Source: Formicarius rufipectus (taxonomy: Eukaryota; Chordata; Aves; Passeriformes; Formicariidae). From it: a stretch of DNA of 64,000 bases. The DNA is taken from NCBI GenBank assembly GCA_013399695.1, contig VXAU01002498.1:310001-374000 (forward strand), written 5' to 3'. The notes beneath the pieces are model-generated. The model was not told where the DNA came from, did no database searches, and saw nothing but the letters and a program-made list of their open reading frames with translations. The position numbers and the translations under genes are program-made. Shown one piece after another: positions 12,319 through 25,754 of this stretch (positions are counted from its first letter, which is position 1; every line of letters starts with the position of its first letter).

Positions 12319-15300
12319 TGCAATCATTATGAAAATAAATAAAGCTTCTGGTGTGCTTCACTGGTTGCAAAATCCTTTCTCTAATAACCCTAGGAACCTA
12401 GCTGGAAATAATTAGCAGAATTACCAGTTACAATCTGAAGACATAGAAAGCTGAAGTGACTGAAGGAACAATGTGAAAACTTTTTTACTCTCTGTATTTG
12501 GGAGGGAGAATTGTGTATGGTGCACTTCCTTCAAAGGGTCGTTGCCATTAAAGCAATTTGCTTTGTGTCCTTTACTTGCATTTACAACAGAACATCTCGT
12601 ATAGAACCTCACGTTCTCTCTTCTATTGTGCTGCTTTTTTAGCTATCTACCCCGTGCTTTTATGCTGCATATTTCAATAATTGGCAGTAGAAATTGCTGG
12701 CATTTTCTGAATATCCAGAATTAGCTTGTCCAAGAGTTCCTTCTCTGCTAAGGAAGCACACACTCCTTGCTGTTGCAGCAGTCAGTGGTTCCCGAGTGAC
12801 CTTCTGATCCTCGATTCATGCCTTTCAGATGCTTCTGCTGGTGGAATGTAGATCATCCCAGGGTTCCTGGGGCTGCTGGCTGTATTTCTGAGCAGACGAG
12901 GCCAAACAAAGCAGCCCTGCTGGAAATCCAAATATGCTCTGTAAAGCACCATCGAAATACTCCCAGTAAATCACAGGACTCTGCACTGTGCTACAAATCC
13001 TGTGATTCAGCGTGTCAAAAAGGAACTATTAGGCTTCCAACTTGGGATAAAATAATCACAGGAAAATAGGTGGATCTGTCAAGTTGTTAAAAGATAATGC
13101 TGAAATATGCAGCAATCTGCTCGGCAATAAGTCTGTCAAAGATGGTAAATATTAGTCTTGAACATGGGAAAATAGACCTTTTTTTTTACATTAGCGCTTG
13201 TGAAAATAACTTGTATTTGACTTTGCATTTGAATATTTGCATCTTTAGCCCACACTGGAAGGTTAGAGCCAAAAACGAAAAAAATAAAATAAAAAGCAAT
13301 TATGTTAAAAACAAATGCAAACCACAAATTAAAAAAAAAAAATCACAACAACCCTAAATCCCTTCTGTATGACCTTGTAGAAGACAAATACAAATAAATG
13401 GGTTGTATTAAGGAAAAAAATACTTAGGCAAATCTAGTTGTGGTTTAAACAAATCTTTAAGGTTCATTTACAGTACAAAATCCTAATGGCCCTAGAGACC
13501 TGACAAGAAGGAATGCAAAGTTTCAGCTTCTTCCTGCAAAATTACAAAGTCACCTTATCCATTATCAATTGCTGTAAATCTCCCCAGTGAGATTTAGTGA
13601 CCTACAAGATGGTTAAAATACACTGACTTTTGCAATGGCAGAAGGATGACTGGTCACAGCATATTTGCACAATTCTCTGCTCAGACTGTGTACAGTATGC
13701 AAACACAAAGCATACATTTTCAGTTTTCTAGTATCATGATGGAATCCACTTAAAAAAACATCTCTGCTTTTGGGTTTGCTCATAATTGGTCAGTCTCACA
13801 AATGAAAGGGACATTTATATTGCAGCATCACTATTATTTGGTGTTAGAGAGGGTGAACAGTTCTGCAAATGCTATGGAGTGCAAGAGGCTGCTTTCAATC
13901 CACTGCAGATGTTCACATTCCTCACCATTTCAGGCATATGGCTTAGATAGGAAGAAACTTATTGTCCTCTTTGACTTCTCAAAGATCATTAAGAAGTGAC
14001 GCACTCAGCTATGCAGTGCTTTACTGTCCCTGTTCAGTGCAGAGGAGGTGCAAGTAAGAGATATAAGAGATGATGTAGATGTAGCTGGTGGTGCTTCCTG
14101 GAGTTAAGGTTTCTTTGTGTGTCCATTCTGTAAGATTTGTTTCTGCTGAGTTGAGCTTTGTCAAACTGAAGTATGCTTGGCCACTGCTATGGGATGAATT
14201 TGAGACTGTCAGCAGAAATAATTGAGCTTCTTCTTGGAAGGAGATTACATTCTTAACTGTTGGCTTCAAAGCTTTCACACTTCCATATTTTAGAGCAGAC
14301 ACATTGTCTGGAGGGTTGTTGGGGATGAGTCTTTTTTGTTATTTTCATAAGAATCCAACTTAATCTAGTCATGTTACTGAGTTTGATTTCATTTGCATGT
14401 GCTTTGTTAGAGGTTGAGTTGGCTTCTAAATCAGAGGACATCACTTTTCCTGGACCTGCCCAGGCTCAGAGGTGCATTCAGAGCTGCAGCTGCTCTGTGG
14501 TACTGGTAAAGCATCCTGACTTAGAGTGGGCAAGTGAATGCTCCACTGCTGTAGTGCTTCTGCTGTGGCACTGAGATAGGACAGCCCTAAAGAGAAAACA
14601 CAGCAGGGTCTGGAGCTCAAGGCAGGCACTTTGGCTGGGCAAAGGGTGCTGGAAACTGAAATAAGGAGTGGACAGGTGAGATGAGGAGTGACGTGCAATT
14701 GGTGGAGGAAGACTGAAGGCAAGGGGAGCGCACATGTGAGTTTAATCAAGCAAGTTCTAGAAGATCTGGTGTGGGTGGTGGGTGCTTGAGGTAGCAGCAG
14801 CTGGGATCAGAGGAGTACCTAGGACTGCTGTCTCTGAGAGTTGTTCAAGAGGGATGTTCCTGGAAGTAGGAAAAAAGCTTACATTCATAGAATCGTGCAT
14901 GCACAGTGCTCTGTTTTCTGCTTGAAGAAACCTCCTTAAGCTTAACTGGACTTGACTTTGCAAACTGAATGATCTGTCACAACAGTGTTTTGCATGCAAG
15001 AGAGGTATGTAAGCTTAGTTTCAGCTGAATTTCTGGGTGGTTCAGGGCAGATGACTTCTTTAAAGAATGCTCTTTCCTCTCCCTTACCTCAGGGCTCACT
15101 GCTCCCTCCAGTGAGCCCCCTGTCAGGTCACTTTGTCCTTCTGCCTCCTACCAGCTGTGGTGTGATCCAAGATACACATCCCTGTTGTAAACATGTTTTA
15201 TGTGTACGATGTGGTTGTAGTGTGAGCTCCTCGATCTTTATCTGTGTATTTGTGGCAAAAAGCTCTGCTGGTGTGTGGCACTCTCTGTCTGTAGCAGATG

Positions 15301-18300
15301 TCCACCTATGTAGCCTCTGAAGATGCTGCTGACAGCTTAGAAACTGATGTCATCTAAAGATAATTAAATATTAAGTCTTGAATAGGATCTAGTGTCCTAT
15401 TGAACTGCCATAGTATGTTTGCCTGTGTTTACTAAGCCAGATGCATTTCATCATTTTGATCCTTTTCACACAGCTTTTCTCCTCTAATGCAGCCTCCCAT
15501 GTAAGCAGTTGTGTTAAGTAGCAGCCCTACATGCTTCCCATCTGGCTTTGCCATAAGAACAAGCTGCATGCAATAAAGGCACCTCTGTTCTTAAACCAAG
15601 GAAGAGCAATTGCAGAGACATTCTGCAGTCACCTATTGGAAACAATCTGTCTGGGGTATTCCTAATTCCTTCAAGTTTTCATGACTGCTACTTGTTACCC
15701 CCTCCTCTTTAATTATCCACTAGGTTTCTATCCCTGACTGTTTTCCCTTGCACCCCCTGTGCAGATATATTTCTTGTTACAGGATTGCATGATCCTGCAT
15801 GGTTCCCTAAAACTGCTCTACACAAAACCCTCTGGCTTCAGTTTTGCCAGAACCTCATAGACTTTGCAAATGTGTCCATCTTTGGGACCCACTGATGTTT
15901 CCCCACAGATTGCTTTGCTGGGGAAAAGCAATGGGGAAGGCAACGTTGCCTTTGAAATTCCTACCTCTCTCTGGTCTTTCACCAGCTGCCTCTCAAACAT
16001 GAAGTGAATCTTCTGCCTTGCTGCAGCTGATAGTCGCATCTCTTAATATGAGTGTATGCAGCAAAGCAGGCTCTTTCAGGAGGGAAAGAAATGACAAACA
16101 AAGGCAGAAAATCAAGCTGCATGACAGAGAGCTAGATACACAATATCAGCTAAAGTCTGGGATTTCTTTTCCTTTTTTATTTTTTTCCCTTTCCTCCTTA
16201 AGGGTCAGATTTCAGTTCTGCTGGTTCTTTGTGCAGTCCACTAGACAGCAGTGTCCAACACTGTATATTCATTATTCACTATAAATTGAAAAGTTATTCT
16301 AATTAGACAGTGCTGTAATCCCCCTGCTGCTTTGGATCAGATGTCTTCCAGTGTAAACAAAAACCCATCAGACTTGAAGAAGTGGGTCAGATCAAGAGAC
16401 ATCACAGTGCATTATAGCATAATCCAGTGGAATTGGTTCTAAAATGGTGCCTCTTGGTGGGGGAAGGGGACACTGGACTACAGCCTACACTTTGAAAAGG
16501 TCACTGTAGGGGGAGAGTGTAAAAATTGTTTGTTCAGGTCATTTTTTATTTCAGGGCATATTGTAGGTGCTGCATTTATACAAGGAACCCCATGTCTTTC
16601 ATGTGCTTTGCCTGTCAGTGCTGCACAAAAATTTGAGTGAAATATCCTTTCAAAAGTCCATTTGCAGAGCAATGAAATGAAACCATCTTAATCTAACAGT
16701 ATGTAAAAGTGTATAAATTTGGCAGTGACATATGGATGTATAATTGTACAGCTTATGTACTGCTTTAATGAGGTATAAAACTTGTCTCAGAAATGCAGCT
16801 ATGCAGTGACTTCAATTCCACAAATCCATCAGAACAGCATATAAATGAAACCATATTATTTCCACAGTGTTTGGAAGACATTTGTTAAGCATTAGCACCA
16901 GTTGTCATATGGTTCACAGGGTCCCTGTGTGGCCTGAGAGGGCTTCATTTGCCCTACTTGGACTTACTCTCATTGAACTATTAACTGATATGATTTAATA
17001 TTTCTGTCAAATGTCAGACTCTCAGGCTGACAGGACCACCTCAGATATGGGGAAATTTGGTGCAGGCTTTGCTCTCTCTGGTTTGGAAAGAGTCTGAAGG
17101 GTGTGCAGGAACAGGCATGAGCACAGCTACAGGGCAGCAGGGGCAGAAGTAGCAGCCTGAAGCACCAAAAGAATGTACAAACTAACAGAGGTTTTGATCT
17201 GCTGGATGTGAGGATCCTGGAGACTTCTCTATCTCCAGACTGTTTGTAGAGCTCAGCTCTGGATGTGAGGGATCCCTTTGCACAGTCCACACGTTGGTCA
17301 CAGTCCCACATGTGTGGGGCACAGTGACCAACCCCGTGGCTGAGATGTGGTGCAGAGATGCATTTGTCTGTAGAGAGCTGGAATTCAAAGCTGGTGAAAA
17401 CCAGCCACATCTACCTTGAAGATTGACAGTGCTAAACTGGGGATGTGCAAGGCTCTCGCTTAAGATCAGCACCATGGATAGATGAGCAGACCAGTAAGAA
17501 AAGCTCAGAGTTTCAAGAAGTTTGAAAATAAACTTTGCATCTTGCCTGATTAGTTCAATTTATAAAATATACCCCAAACCAACCAAATACCACCCCCCAA
17601 TAAAACAAAGTCATACCCCCCCCAACTCCTCCCCACCTATTCCTCATTGCATTTCTTAATAAGAATTTCAGCCAAATCATTTTGTTCATTTGTTAATGAT
17701 TTAGCTAAAGGCAACGGAATGCCTTTCCAAAGCAGATCAGGGTTTCATTTTGCACTTTATCAGCATGAAGTAGGTAATCTGAGCCTTTTCATCTCTGGGT
17801 ACTCATCTGTGCTCAAGAGAAATCTGTTAATTAGAGCCTTCTCTCAATATGGATTTTCTTTCTTCTGTGTGTATGTGAGTGGAATCGGCCTTTTAACAAA
17901 ACAACCAAGTAAGTTTGTATTAAGTGCTCTGTGGCAGCACTAGATTTGCAGACACAGAATGCAAGCCTGTTGCTTTTTGTGTTGGGAGGAAGGCTCTGTC
18001 CTTTCTGTGAATGAGACAATTGAATAGAAGAACAAAGAGCAGTTTCATACCTGATTATTTGCCAGTGTCCTAAGTCCAGTATGAAATCAATAGATCTGGC
18101 ATCTATTTTTCCCAGTTACTTGTGGGAAATGGATTGCAGAGGTTAACTCAGCCCAGGATATCAGTACAATGAAACATGCCATATGCAAGCTTTTGTATTG
18201 TCTTTGTGGCCTCCAAGAAATGTGTCAGTAATAAGGGACACGAAGAATGCCATAAATAACCCCTTTTTCAAGTGGGTCCTGAATAGAGCTTTCATTCAAA

Positions 18301-19499
18301 TACACTGGATCATGTCTACTCCGCTGTCAGAATTAATGTTATCCGCCTTTTAAGTATGTAATGACTATCACAGAACAGAGATGATGTGCAGATGTTACCA
18401 AACCAAACAGGAATAAAAGAGGAACATATAAAATGTTCCTATAGAATAGGAACATCTCTCTCCTTAAAAATATCAGAAGACTCAGTGGTGATCAGTGACT
18501 GAGCATAGCCCAGCAAAAACAAGAGGGACCTAAAGAAGCCTATCTTTTCCACAAATGAAAACAAAACTATACAAAAGATTTATCAGAGTCTCCTTAAGAT
18601 AACAGGAGACTTGGAAAGGAGTTTGACGTGATAGAACAGGCAAGAAGTAATGCATGGATGATCCTGCAGCTGCCTATAAGATTTAAAAGTTTGTCACTGT
18701 AATAGTTTTTCCACAATGGACTGATGAAAAACAGCTTGAGAACTTTACTGATGCAATTTGAGAAAATGATCAAAACATAGTAAAATTGTGTTAAAAGAAC
18801 ATGCAGTTTAGATTAATGAGTTAACTATCCTTTGTACATTTGCTGATAATGTACTCAAACCAAACTCTGTGAGAAAAAAACATTTTATGAGTAATTCTAG
18901 TAACAGTGCATGTGACTAGGTGGTATTATGGTATTGTGTATGAATAGAGGTATTTTTCCTTCCAGTGCAGATTCCTTAAATGCTGAGATTCATTTATACA
19001 TTCTTGGATATTTTTTTACTGTACTTTTACTCTTTTGCAATTTTGCTTGAAATCCATTACAGTGAGTGTCTGGCCATCTTTCTTAGTTCTTAAATTTCTG
19101 TAGAATATTTCTATTGTTTATGTCAAGGGCATTAAAGGAAAATACATTCCTCTGCTCTATTTTTTTCCCTTACAGCTGCATTACTGAGAGCAGTCATCAC
19201 CTCTGGGCACTTCAAATTTTACACAGTGTTTTCTTAAATACTAGGACATGTCTTTTGGCTGGAAAACTCAAATTTAAATGGTTTTCAGGCCATGTCAAAT
19301 TCAACACTGACAATGGCAAGGGTCCAATACACGAGTCACACATGAAGCCTGTCTTAAATACCTCAGCAATAAATTAAGGTTGCATTCCTACATTCTAATC
19401 ATGGTGAGCTGGCAGTAGTATTAGTTCTTGCCAACTTAACACTTATTTTCTTCAATATGGTACACAATATACAACGAGTAATGTAATAGAATATAACCT
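12319..19499. other. Non-coding sequence, AT-rich
   Basis: Long AT-rich interval with no recognisable gene. It has an A-rich patch at about 13275-13342 (ending in A12 at 13331-13342), a pyrimidine tract at 16163-16199, and a C-rich stretch at 17569-17637. A 73-codon minus-strand frame at 15818-16039 looks peptide-like by eye, but lacks an acceptor with a pyrimidine tract and matches no family I know. The 146- and 97-codon minus frames around 16970-17475 are likewise unrecognised. Confidence 0.55.
17569..17637. repeat. C/A-rich low-complexity tract
   Basis: Runs of C (C6, C8) separated by A-rich segments such as CCAAACCAACCAAATACCAC. Low-complexity sequence with no sign of a regular tandem unit. 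The C runs are prone to sequencing error. Confidence 0.7.
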
Positions 19500-19700
19500 A
19501 TATGAACATAAGAACAAACTTTTTTCTGTAAAGATAATCAAAGACTGGAACAGCTTCCCTGGATCGTTTTTGGATTCTCCCTGCATAGAGATATTCAAAT
19601 CTCAATTGGACACAACTGGCCCTGCTCTGAGCAAGGAGGTTGGATGAGATGATCTCCACAGGTCCTGTCCAACCTCAGCCTTTCTTTGATTTTGTACTTG
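19500..19700 (+). mobile_element. CR1 LINE, 3' end fragment of a second subtype, sense
   Basis: A sense CR1 fragment whose landmarks differ from those at 1945-2262. They run ACTGGAACAGCTTCCCTGGA, AGAGATATTCAAATCTCAAT, TGGACACAACTGGCCCTGCT, GAGCAAGGAGGTTGGATGAG, ATGATCTCCACAGGTCCTGT, then CCAACCTCAGCC and TTTGATTTTG. This is the pattern of the CR1 group whose 3' UTR contains 'GGAGATATTCAAAACC..GGACAC' and 'GGACTAGATGATCTCCAGAGGTCC'. The copy has no coding part and clear substitutions. Boundaries are estimated from where the match fades. Confidence 0.88.
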
Positions 19701-20248
19701 CGACGTGCTTGCAGTGGTTTTGTTACACTGGGACTTTCCACGCCGGTTTTCACCCTTAAGTGCGCTTTGATGACAAAGTTTCAAGTCCCACTAAGAGGTT
19801 TATAGTGGAAGTGCTGACAAAACCTTTCCTACAGAGGTACAAACATGTCACTGTTATAAATAGCAAGAGCATGGACTGAGGTCTAGAGTTAGGGACTGAC
19901 CTATAACTCCTGCATGACTAAGCATTAGGAATGGCTGTAATTAGCCATATAGCAGTTCCCTATGATTTTCTACATCATATAGCCCTTTAAAGTCTGCTTT
20001 CAATTTCCTCTTAAATTAGTAGGACATCTAATTCATATAGAACATCTGTTTCATAATGTATTTGATCTAATTTTCTTATGCTTTCAAAAATTATGAAAAG
20101 AACCAGCTGCACCTTCTTTTCCTTTTGTGGTTCAAGGATTGCATCTTATTATTTGTATGGGGATGCATTTTCCTTTTGGAGAGGTTGTCTTCTGTGTACA
20201 GTATCTGTTGTTTCAACCTTTAAGGGAGCTGAATTTTTGAACTTAGAC

Positions 20249-20297
20249 ACTTTTTTTTTTCTGTTTTCCTTTTTCCCTCCCCTCTTTCTCTCTTTTG
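20249..20297 (+). repeat. Pyrimidine-rich tract
   Basis: Nearly pure C/T run that includes T10 at 20251-20260. It resembles a splice polypyrimidine tract in composition, but no AG with a plausible exon follows closely. Confidence 0.6.
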
Positions 20298-21350
20298 TGT
20301 CATACTGGGTGGGGTTTGGATCCAGGAAACTATTTCAGAGACAGATGTTCTAAACCTGGCAAATATTCCTCGCTTCCCCTCCCACTTGGGATCTGCTGCT
20401 GCATATGAAGAATAAGAGAAGAAAGAGGATGTTGCTGTTCCATATTTCATATTGGAAGTGCTTTCATTTCTGTGCTGAGAACAGTGATTTGATGTTGCCT
20501 GAGTGTTATCAAATGGACCTAACTCTGCAAGATGCAGTGCACTCATTTCCCATTAATTTTATCAGCAGTTGGGACCCCTCAGAACTTTGAAGCCAAATTA
20601 TTCAAGGCCTGTTGGGAACCTTTCTGGAGGAGGAAAGGTGTTTTAATGAGTCTAACATATATAATCTCTTAAACTCAGTGAGAGGAAAGTGGTTTGAACA
20701 GGAAGGTGGAAAGGGACTGAAAGGAAGAGGAAAAACTCCTTGATTTTGCATTGCAAAAGTAAACTTACTCTTCTTGCAGACACCTGAGAATTTAGTCTTC
20801 AAAGAGAGGACAAACACCTGCCAGTGAAAAGAAAATTAACTTGCTGCTTGTGTTTGGTTTTTGTTTGGTTGAGCTTTTTGAGTTGTTTGTTTTTTAAAGT
20901 AGAAGAATCTATTGTGAGAGAGGAGTCTGGAAAGTCAAAGAAGAAGGTTGTTAGGGGGACATATAACTAGGGAAGGCATTTTGTTTCTGATTTTTGATCA
21001 GGGAACAAGAAGGCTCTGCCCTGTGCCAGGCTTCAGGCTGCCCCTGCGGTGGGCACAGCGATGTGGATGCCCAGTCTGCCTGGCAGAACCAAACCCCTTT
21101 CTCTTTGAACTCGCCTCTTACCAGCAATCTGCTAAAATCTCTGCCTGCCACTCCACAACTACTTTCCTGGTTATAAGACTTCTTAAAACTGTAGCCCTTG
21201 ATGTTATACTGTCATTAATGGTCCACCTCCTAATGCTGTCCCCCAATTTCCTGTGTAACAGGCATTTTTCCAACTATTTCTATTTAGAGATAGTGCCATT
21301 CTACTTTTGCTGTTCAGGTTGCTTTAACTAAGCAACACTCTGGGAAGCAG

Positions 21351-21378
21351 ATGTGTGTGTATATATATACATACATAT
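21351..21378. repeat. (TG)n(TA)n microsatellite
   Basis: A TG run passes directly into an ATATATATAC/ATAC run. Compound dinucleotide repeat, probably length-variable. Confidence 0.8.
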
Positions 21379-22859
21379 CTCATATATGTTCTCACCTTGA
21401 AATAATTTTTTTTAAATGACAGACAAAATACACACTTGTCTCTCTAATATTTTAATTAAAGTACCTATTTATTTGCAATCTTTGTTTAAATATTTCTGTT
21501 TGTGTTAGGTTCACCTTGTCACTGTCAGTGCTGAATAATTTGTAATTATTTGCTGAATAATTTTTAAAGCTTTTTGAAAAAATTTTGTATTTGTGTCTTT
21601 CAGCTGTCTCTGACAAGGAAGCTTGCTATGTATTTTTATTAATTGCAGGATAAAAAAATGAAACAGTGATTTTTATATTTGTTTTATGTTTGAATTGTGA
21701 TCTGTAAAGTATGCTGTGCTCAAAATAAACAAAGCAGCTTCGAGAAACAAGTAAGGATAAGACTCTGTGGTAACTGCTAAATTAATCTCAAAATGCATCT
21801 GCTTTATGATGAGGTTTGTAGGCAAAAGAAACACCACTACCAGAACCTCATTGGCTGAGACAGTAAGTGAGGAAATTCTGATAAAAGCCTAGAGGACTTC
21901 TCTTTTTTTGGCCTCCTGGTTGTTGGAGAGCAACACCTTTTATTTTCTTTGCAACTATCTGCACCTAAATTTTAGTGCCAGGTTTTGTAACAATCAGTTA
22001 CTTTCATTCAGGAATATTTCTCAGTTTATTTAAATTGAACTGCACTTCCTAGATGAAGTTTTAAAGAATAATCTGTAATATCCCAGAAGCTTCTTCATGT
22101 GAACACAGCACTCTACAGGAGGGCAGAGCTGCAGAATGGAAACTAGTTGGGTAACATTTCCCCCCTCAATATTTCAGATTTTCTGTAGTGCTTCTCAGCA
22201 GTGGTGAAGGATTTAGTGCTCTCTAGATTATCTTAGTCCTTATAAGCGTATCTGATAAATTACCCACTATATAAATGCATGAAAATTTGCGGTATCACTG
22301 GAAATGACAAGAATATCAGAAGTGACAGATAATTTATTTGGTATGGTTGTTAACTGGACATGAAGTCAGTATGAGCAATAACCAGAGCAGTTTCTTGTCT
22401 CTGGCAGTGAAATACTGACTTTAAACCTCATCAGGCTTCAAGGTTTCTGCCTACAATGCTCAGTAAAAACTAATCGTTAAATTTTCTGTGGGACCTCTGG
22501 CAGCTGTGCTGGTCAGACATAAAGTAGGTTTCTTTTTTTCTCCATTAATAGTGTGACTCTATATGATTGTGGAGAAGAGGGCTGGAAAATCCCATTTGCT
22601 GGATTGCCCACATGAATAAAACCATGCACAGATTCCTCAGGTCCCAGTTACAGCTCCTGTCTCACTTCTGTTCCCATGTGGTGTGTGGCTCTAGATGCTG
22701 ACAGGGAAGATTTTGCAGGCTGGTGGGGTGTGCACACTGGGGAATCCCCCTTGAGAAGTCTTTTTAAGCTGTGTAAGTGTTGCACTGTTGTCCTTTGGCT
22801 GAAACTTTTTAGTCCTTTTCAGTTCTTCACGTTGTTGTCAGAACTTTTAATCTACTTTC

Positions 22860-22967
22860 CTACATTTAAATGTAGTTTACATTTAGTAGTACATGTACAG
22901 TACAGTAGTAGTACATGTACAGTACAGTAGTAGTACATGTACAGTACAATGTAGTCTACATTTAAAT
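22860..22967. repeat. 22-bp minisatellite (3 copies) inside an inverted repeat
   Basis: Three tandem copies of a 22-bp unit, TAGTAGTACATGTACAGTAC+AG, occupy 22884-22905, 22906-22927 and 22928-22949. The third copy differs only in its last base. Each unit contains the perfect 10-bp palindrome GTACATGTAC. The block is flanked by inverted arms: ATTTAAATGTAGTTTACA at 22864-22881 and TGTAGTCTACATTTAAAT at 22950-22967, which pair at 16 of 18 positions. The left arm also lies in a perfect 16-bp palindrome, CTACATTTAAATGTAG, at 22860-22875. The whole 108 bp could extrude as a hairpin or cruciform. No function can be assigned. Confidence 0.92.
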
Positions 22968-24224
22968 TTGGTAAGTCTCTTGACTACCATGCCTGCTTGC
23001 TTGCTAGAGCATCATGAAGCTGTTATTGATGAGATACAAAGTGAGATGCACATGTAATCAATACAGAAGAAAACAGAAGCAAAGTACAGAAGCACATTAC
23101 AGGATTCCCATACATTGGGAATGTGTGTTGGTTTACTTTTTGTCAGAGGTTTATAGTTTCCTTGTACTTAACTGTCACAATTAAAACATAACTTACTGCC
23201 AAATATATTTTCTTTCAAAAAGAAATTGAGTTCTCTCTGGGGCAGTGAGAACCTTTGTTCTTTAAAGCCCAGCAAAGCTTGTACTTTTTGGGCTGTATAG
23301 GCCTGGAGGAGAAACATGGTCATGCAGAATTCTGCTCACCCATTAGGAAAGCACATCCACACTAATGGCTCTACAGTCAATCAGGAGCAAAGACCTACAG
23401 GAAGACATACCAGTTTCACTGTTCACTGATCTTGCAATTTGATCAATATTATTTTGAATGAATTTGTTTTACTTTGTCTCTAACATCTCTTTTTAGAGCC
23501 AGACTGAATGTGCATCATAAAACTATACTGCAGATACTGCTAAAAGGAGCAGCCATGTCTTTTACAGGTCCAAGTCCACAGTAGAGGCTTCACTTCATTC
23601 AGCCACATGGTTTTATCTGTTTTCAAATGAGCTTCTATTATTGTCATACCCTGAGGGAGTAATAATCCTGATCTCTTTGCTGACTCTTTGAGATGTCGCT
23701 GTTCTCTGTAGCAGAATTTCTCAGCATGTACCACAGCTTTCTGTTTGCTTCCAAAGTGTCAGGGAAGCTTTCAGGCATTTAAATTTTCCTGTTGTGTTCA
23801 GAGTTTTAAAAACAGGAGAATGACTGCAGGTTTACCTTTCATCTGTTACAGGTGATCTGTGCCTGTGCTTTTGAGGTCCATATCCCATGGTCCTGGGATG
23901 AGCCCATTGAGAGAACTCCCTGAACAGCAGTCTGTGCAGAGGATGCACTGATGTTCTGTACTCACCTGTCTGGCTGGCTGAAGGGGTCATTCAGCTGAAA
24001 AGAGTCCATGGGATCTGCATGGATGTGACTTGGTTGCTCTTGTGAAGAAGAGCTTCTGCCAGTGCTTCATTTCCCCTCTTCACCACTGCAGCTAAATACA
24101 GGCTAGATTTCCAAGGAGAAGGTAAGAATCCTAAATGAAATACCTGTACTTCTCTGAGTCAGTTGTGGTTCTATCCAAAGAGCAAATATGTAATATAAGA
24201 AGCACAGAGGAAATCAGAGGCTTG

Positions 24225-24248
24225 TTTATTTATTTATTTATTTATTTA
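24225..24248. repeat. (TTTA)6 tetranucleotide microsatellite
   Basis: Six perfect TTTA units, followed by TTTT. Short simple repeat. Confidence 0.92.
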
Positions 24249-24726
24249 TTTTCAGTCAGTCTTGACTTTCATTAAACATGTGACCTTCTGTAAGATGTGT
24301 ATTACCCAGCTACAAAAATATTTCTGCACAGAGTAGGAAACAAGTGGTTGATACTTTCTGACATTTCTGACATTTCAATTGAGGAGCACCAGAGATGACC
24401 AGGTAAGCTAGTTGTTAGAACGTGTCAAATTAAATACAATATAAAGGAGACCATGTTTGGAAAATGCCCTACAGCAATAAGGAAAGTGGTAGACTATTAG
24501 ATGCCTGAAATAACTGAGGGAGTGGCACAGTGTTAGTAGAGGCATCAGAAAACATACCTGGATGTTGGCACAAACATCCAAGTTTTGAAGGGATTCTACA
24601 AGAGGAATTATGTGATTGCCATGCCAGGACCAAGAAATGTCTGCAAACCACATAGAGACAAGAATTGCAGAATACAAAAATGAAACAATTCCTGTAAAAA
24701 ACAGCTAATGCAGTGCTAAGTTTAAA

Positions 24727-24744
24727 AATAATAATAATAATAAT
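24727..24744. repeat. (AAT)6 trinucleotide microsatellite
   Basis: Six perfect AAT units preceded by an A run. Short simple repeat. Confidence 0.9.
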
Positions 24745-25737
24745 AAAACAGCAAACTTGTGAGATTTCTGCTGCAAAAAGAATAAGAGGAAGACATGGTC
24801 TGGGTCAAGTAGAATGAAAACTTGGCTGTACTCCACTCTTCTGGTCCAAAAGTTTTCAATAACCTGCTGCACGGTTTTCCCATCCGTAGAATGGAATAGA
24901 ATGAATACCTATCTGCTGAGGTGCTATACTATCCTACCTTAGCAAATTAATTAGATTCATTTGCTTAACAGCAGACATAATTAAGTAACTTCTTACTATT
25001 ACATGTAAGTAACTTACCAGAGATGCTGTAGTCTTATCCTCTAAACTGTCTGTTCTTTCCTGGGGTCATGGCCAAAATGTTCAGCATGTTCCCACTTTAC
25101 TCATAGCAAAACTAACTTCTAAATTCAGATACTATAAATAGCTGAATTATGGAAAATCCAGAGTTGAACTCTGAGAGAAATAAAACCCATCATTATAATA
25201 ATTCTTGTGTGCTACCCTTCATTAGCTGCAGACTGTAAACGGAAGGGTCATTTTTTGTCTAATGCACGTTGCAATGCATCTGTATTTTACAAAAGTAATC
25301 AGTAGGTTTTTAACAGAGACATCCTGAAATCTTGTTTTCTCAGTCTCCTAGCAATACAATTCCATCATAAACTTCAAGTATTATGAATAAAAAGTCACAT
25401 TTTTTGAAGAGCATTTAATATAATAAATGGTAGGAATGCATTTGTAGTTCATATAACTGATAGCATGTAAGAACAGGTATATACATATGTATAAAATGTA
25501 TTTTCATTTGTAATTCATTGGCACAACTTCTATTGGTATTTAAAAGACTATTGGATATCAGTATGTTTTAACATATAGGTTATATTTACTTTTTTTAATC
25601 ATTTAGTGAAAGCAAGCTTTGCAAAAGCACAGACAAGATGGTCAGCCATTTATAGACTTACATTGTCAGCACACACTGTTTTGCAGTCAATTGTCACTTG
25701 TCTCCTACACTTGAAAACAGAGGCTTGGTGTTCTTTC

Positions 25738-25754
25738 TTTTTTTTTTTTTTTTT
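25738..25754. repeat. Poly-T run
   Basis: T homopolymer of about 17 bases. On the minus strand it is a poly-A that could mark an old retroposed end, but no retroposed body is recognised next to it. Confidence 0.8.

Larger units (their letters stand above)
19701..22859. other. Non-coding sequence
   Basis: AT-rich interval. It includes a pyrimidine tract at 20249-20297 (T10 followed by C/T) and a (TG)n(TA)n run at 21351-21378. A 127-codon plus frame at 20948-21331 resembles no known protein and overlaps frames on both strands. No RNA gene or named repeat seen. Confidence 0.55.

Noticed and set aside
15818..16039. 73-codon minus-strand frame with a protein-like look and a possible GTAGGA donor
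   Set aside because: The acceptor side has no pyrimidine tract and the peptide matches no family I know.
22884..22949. Three regularly placed 22-bp repeats as a possible CRISPR-like array
   Set aside because: The units are directly adjacent with no spacers, there are no cas-like genes, and the host is a vertebrate.
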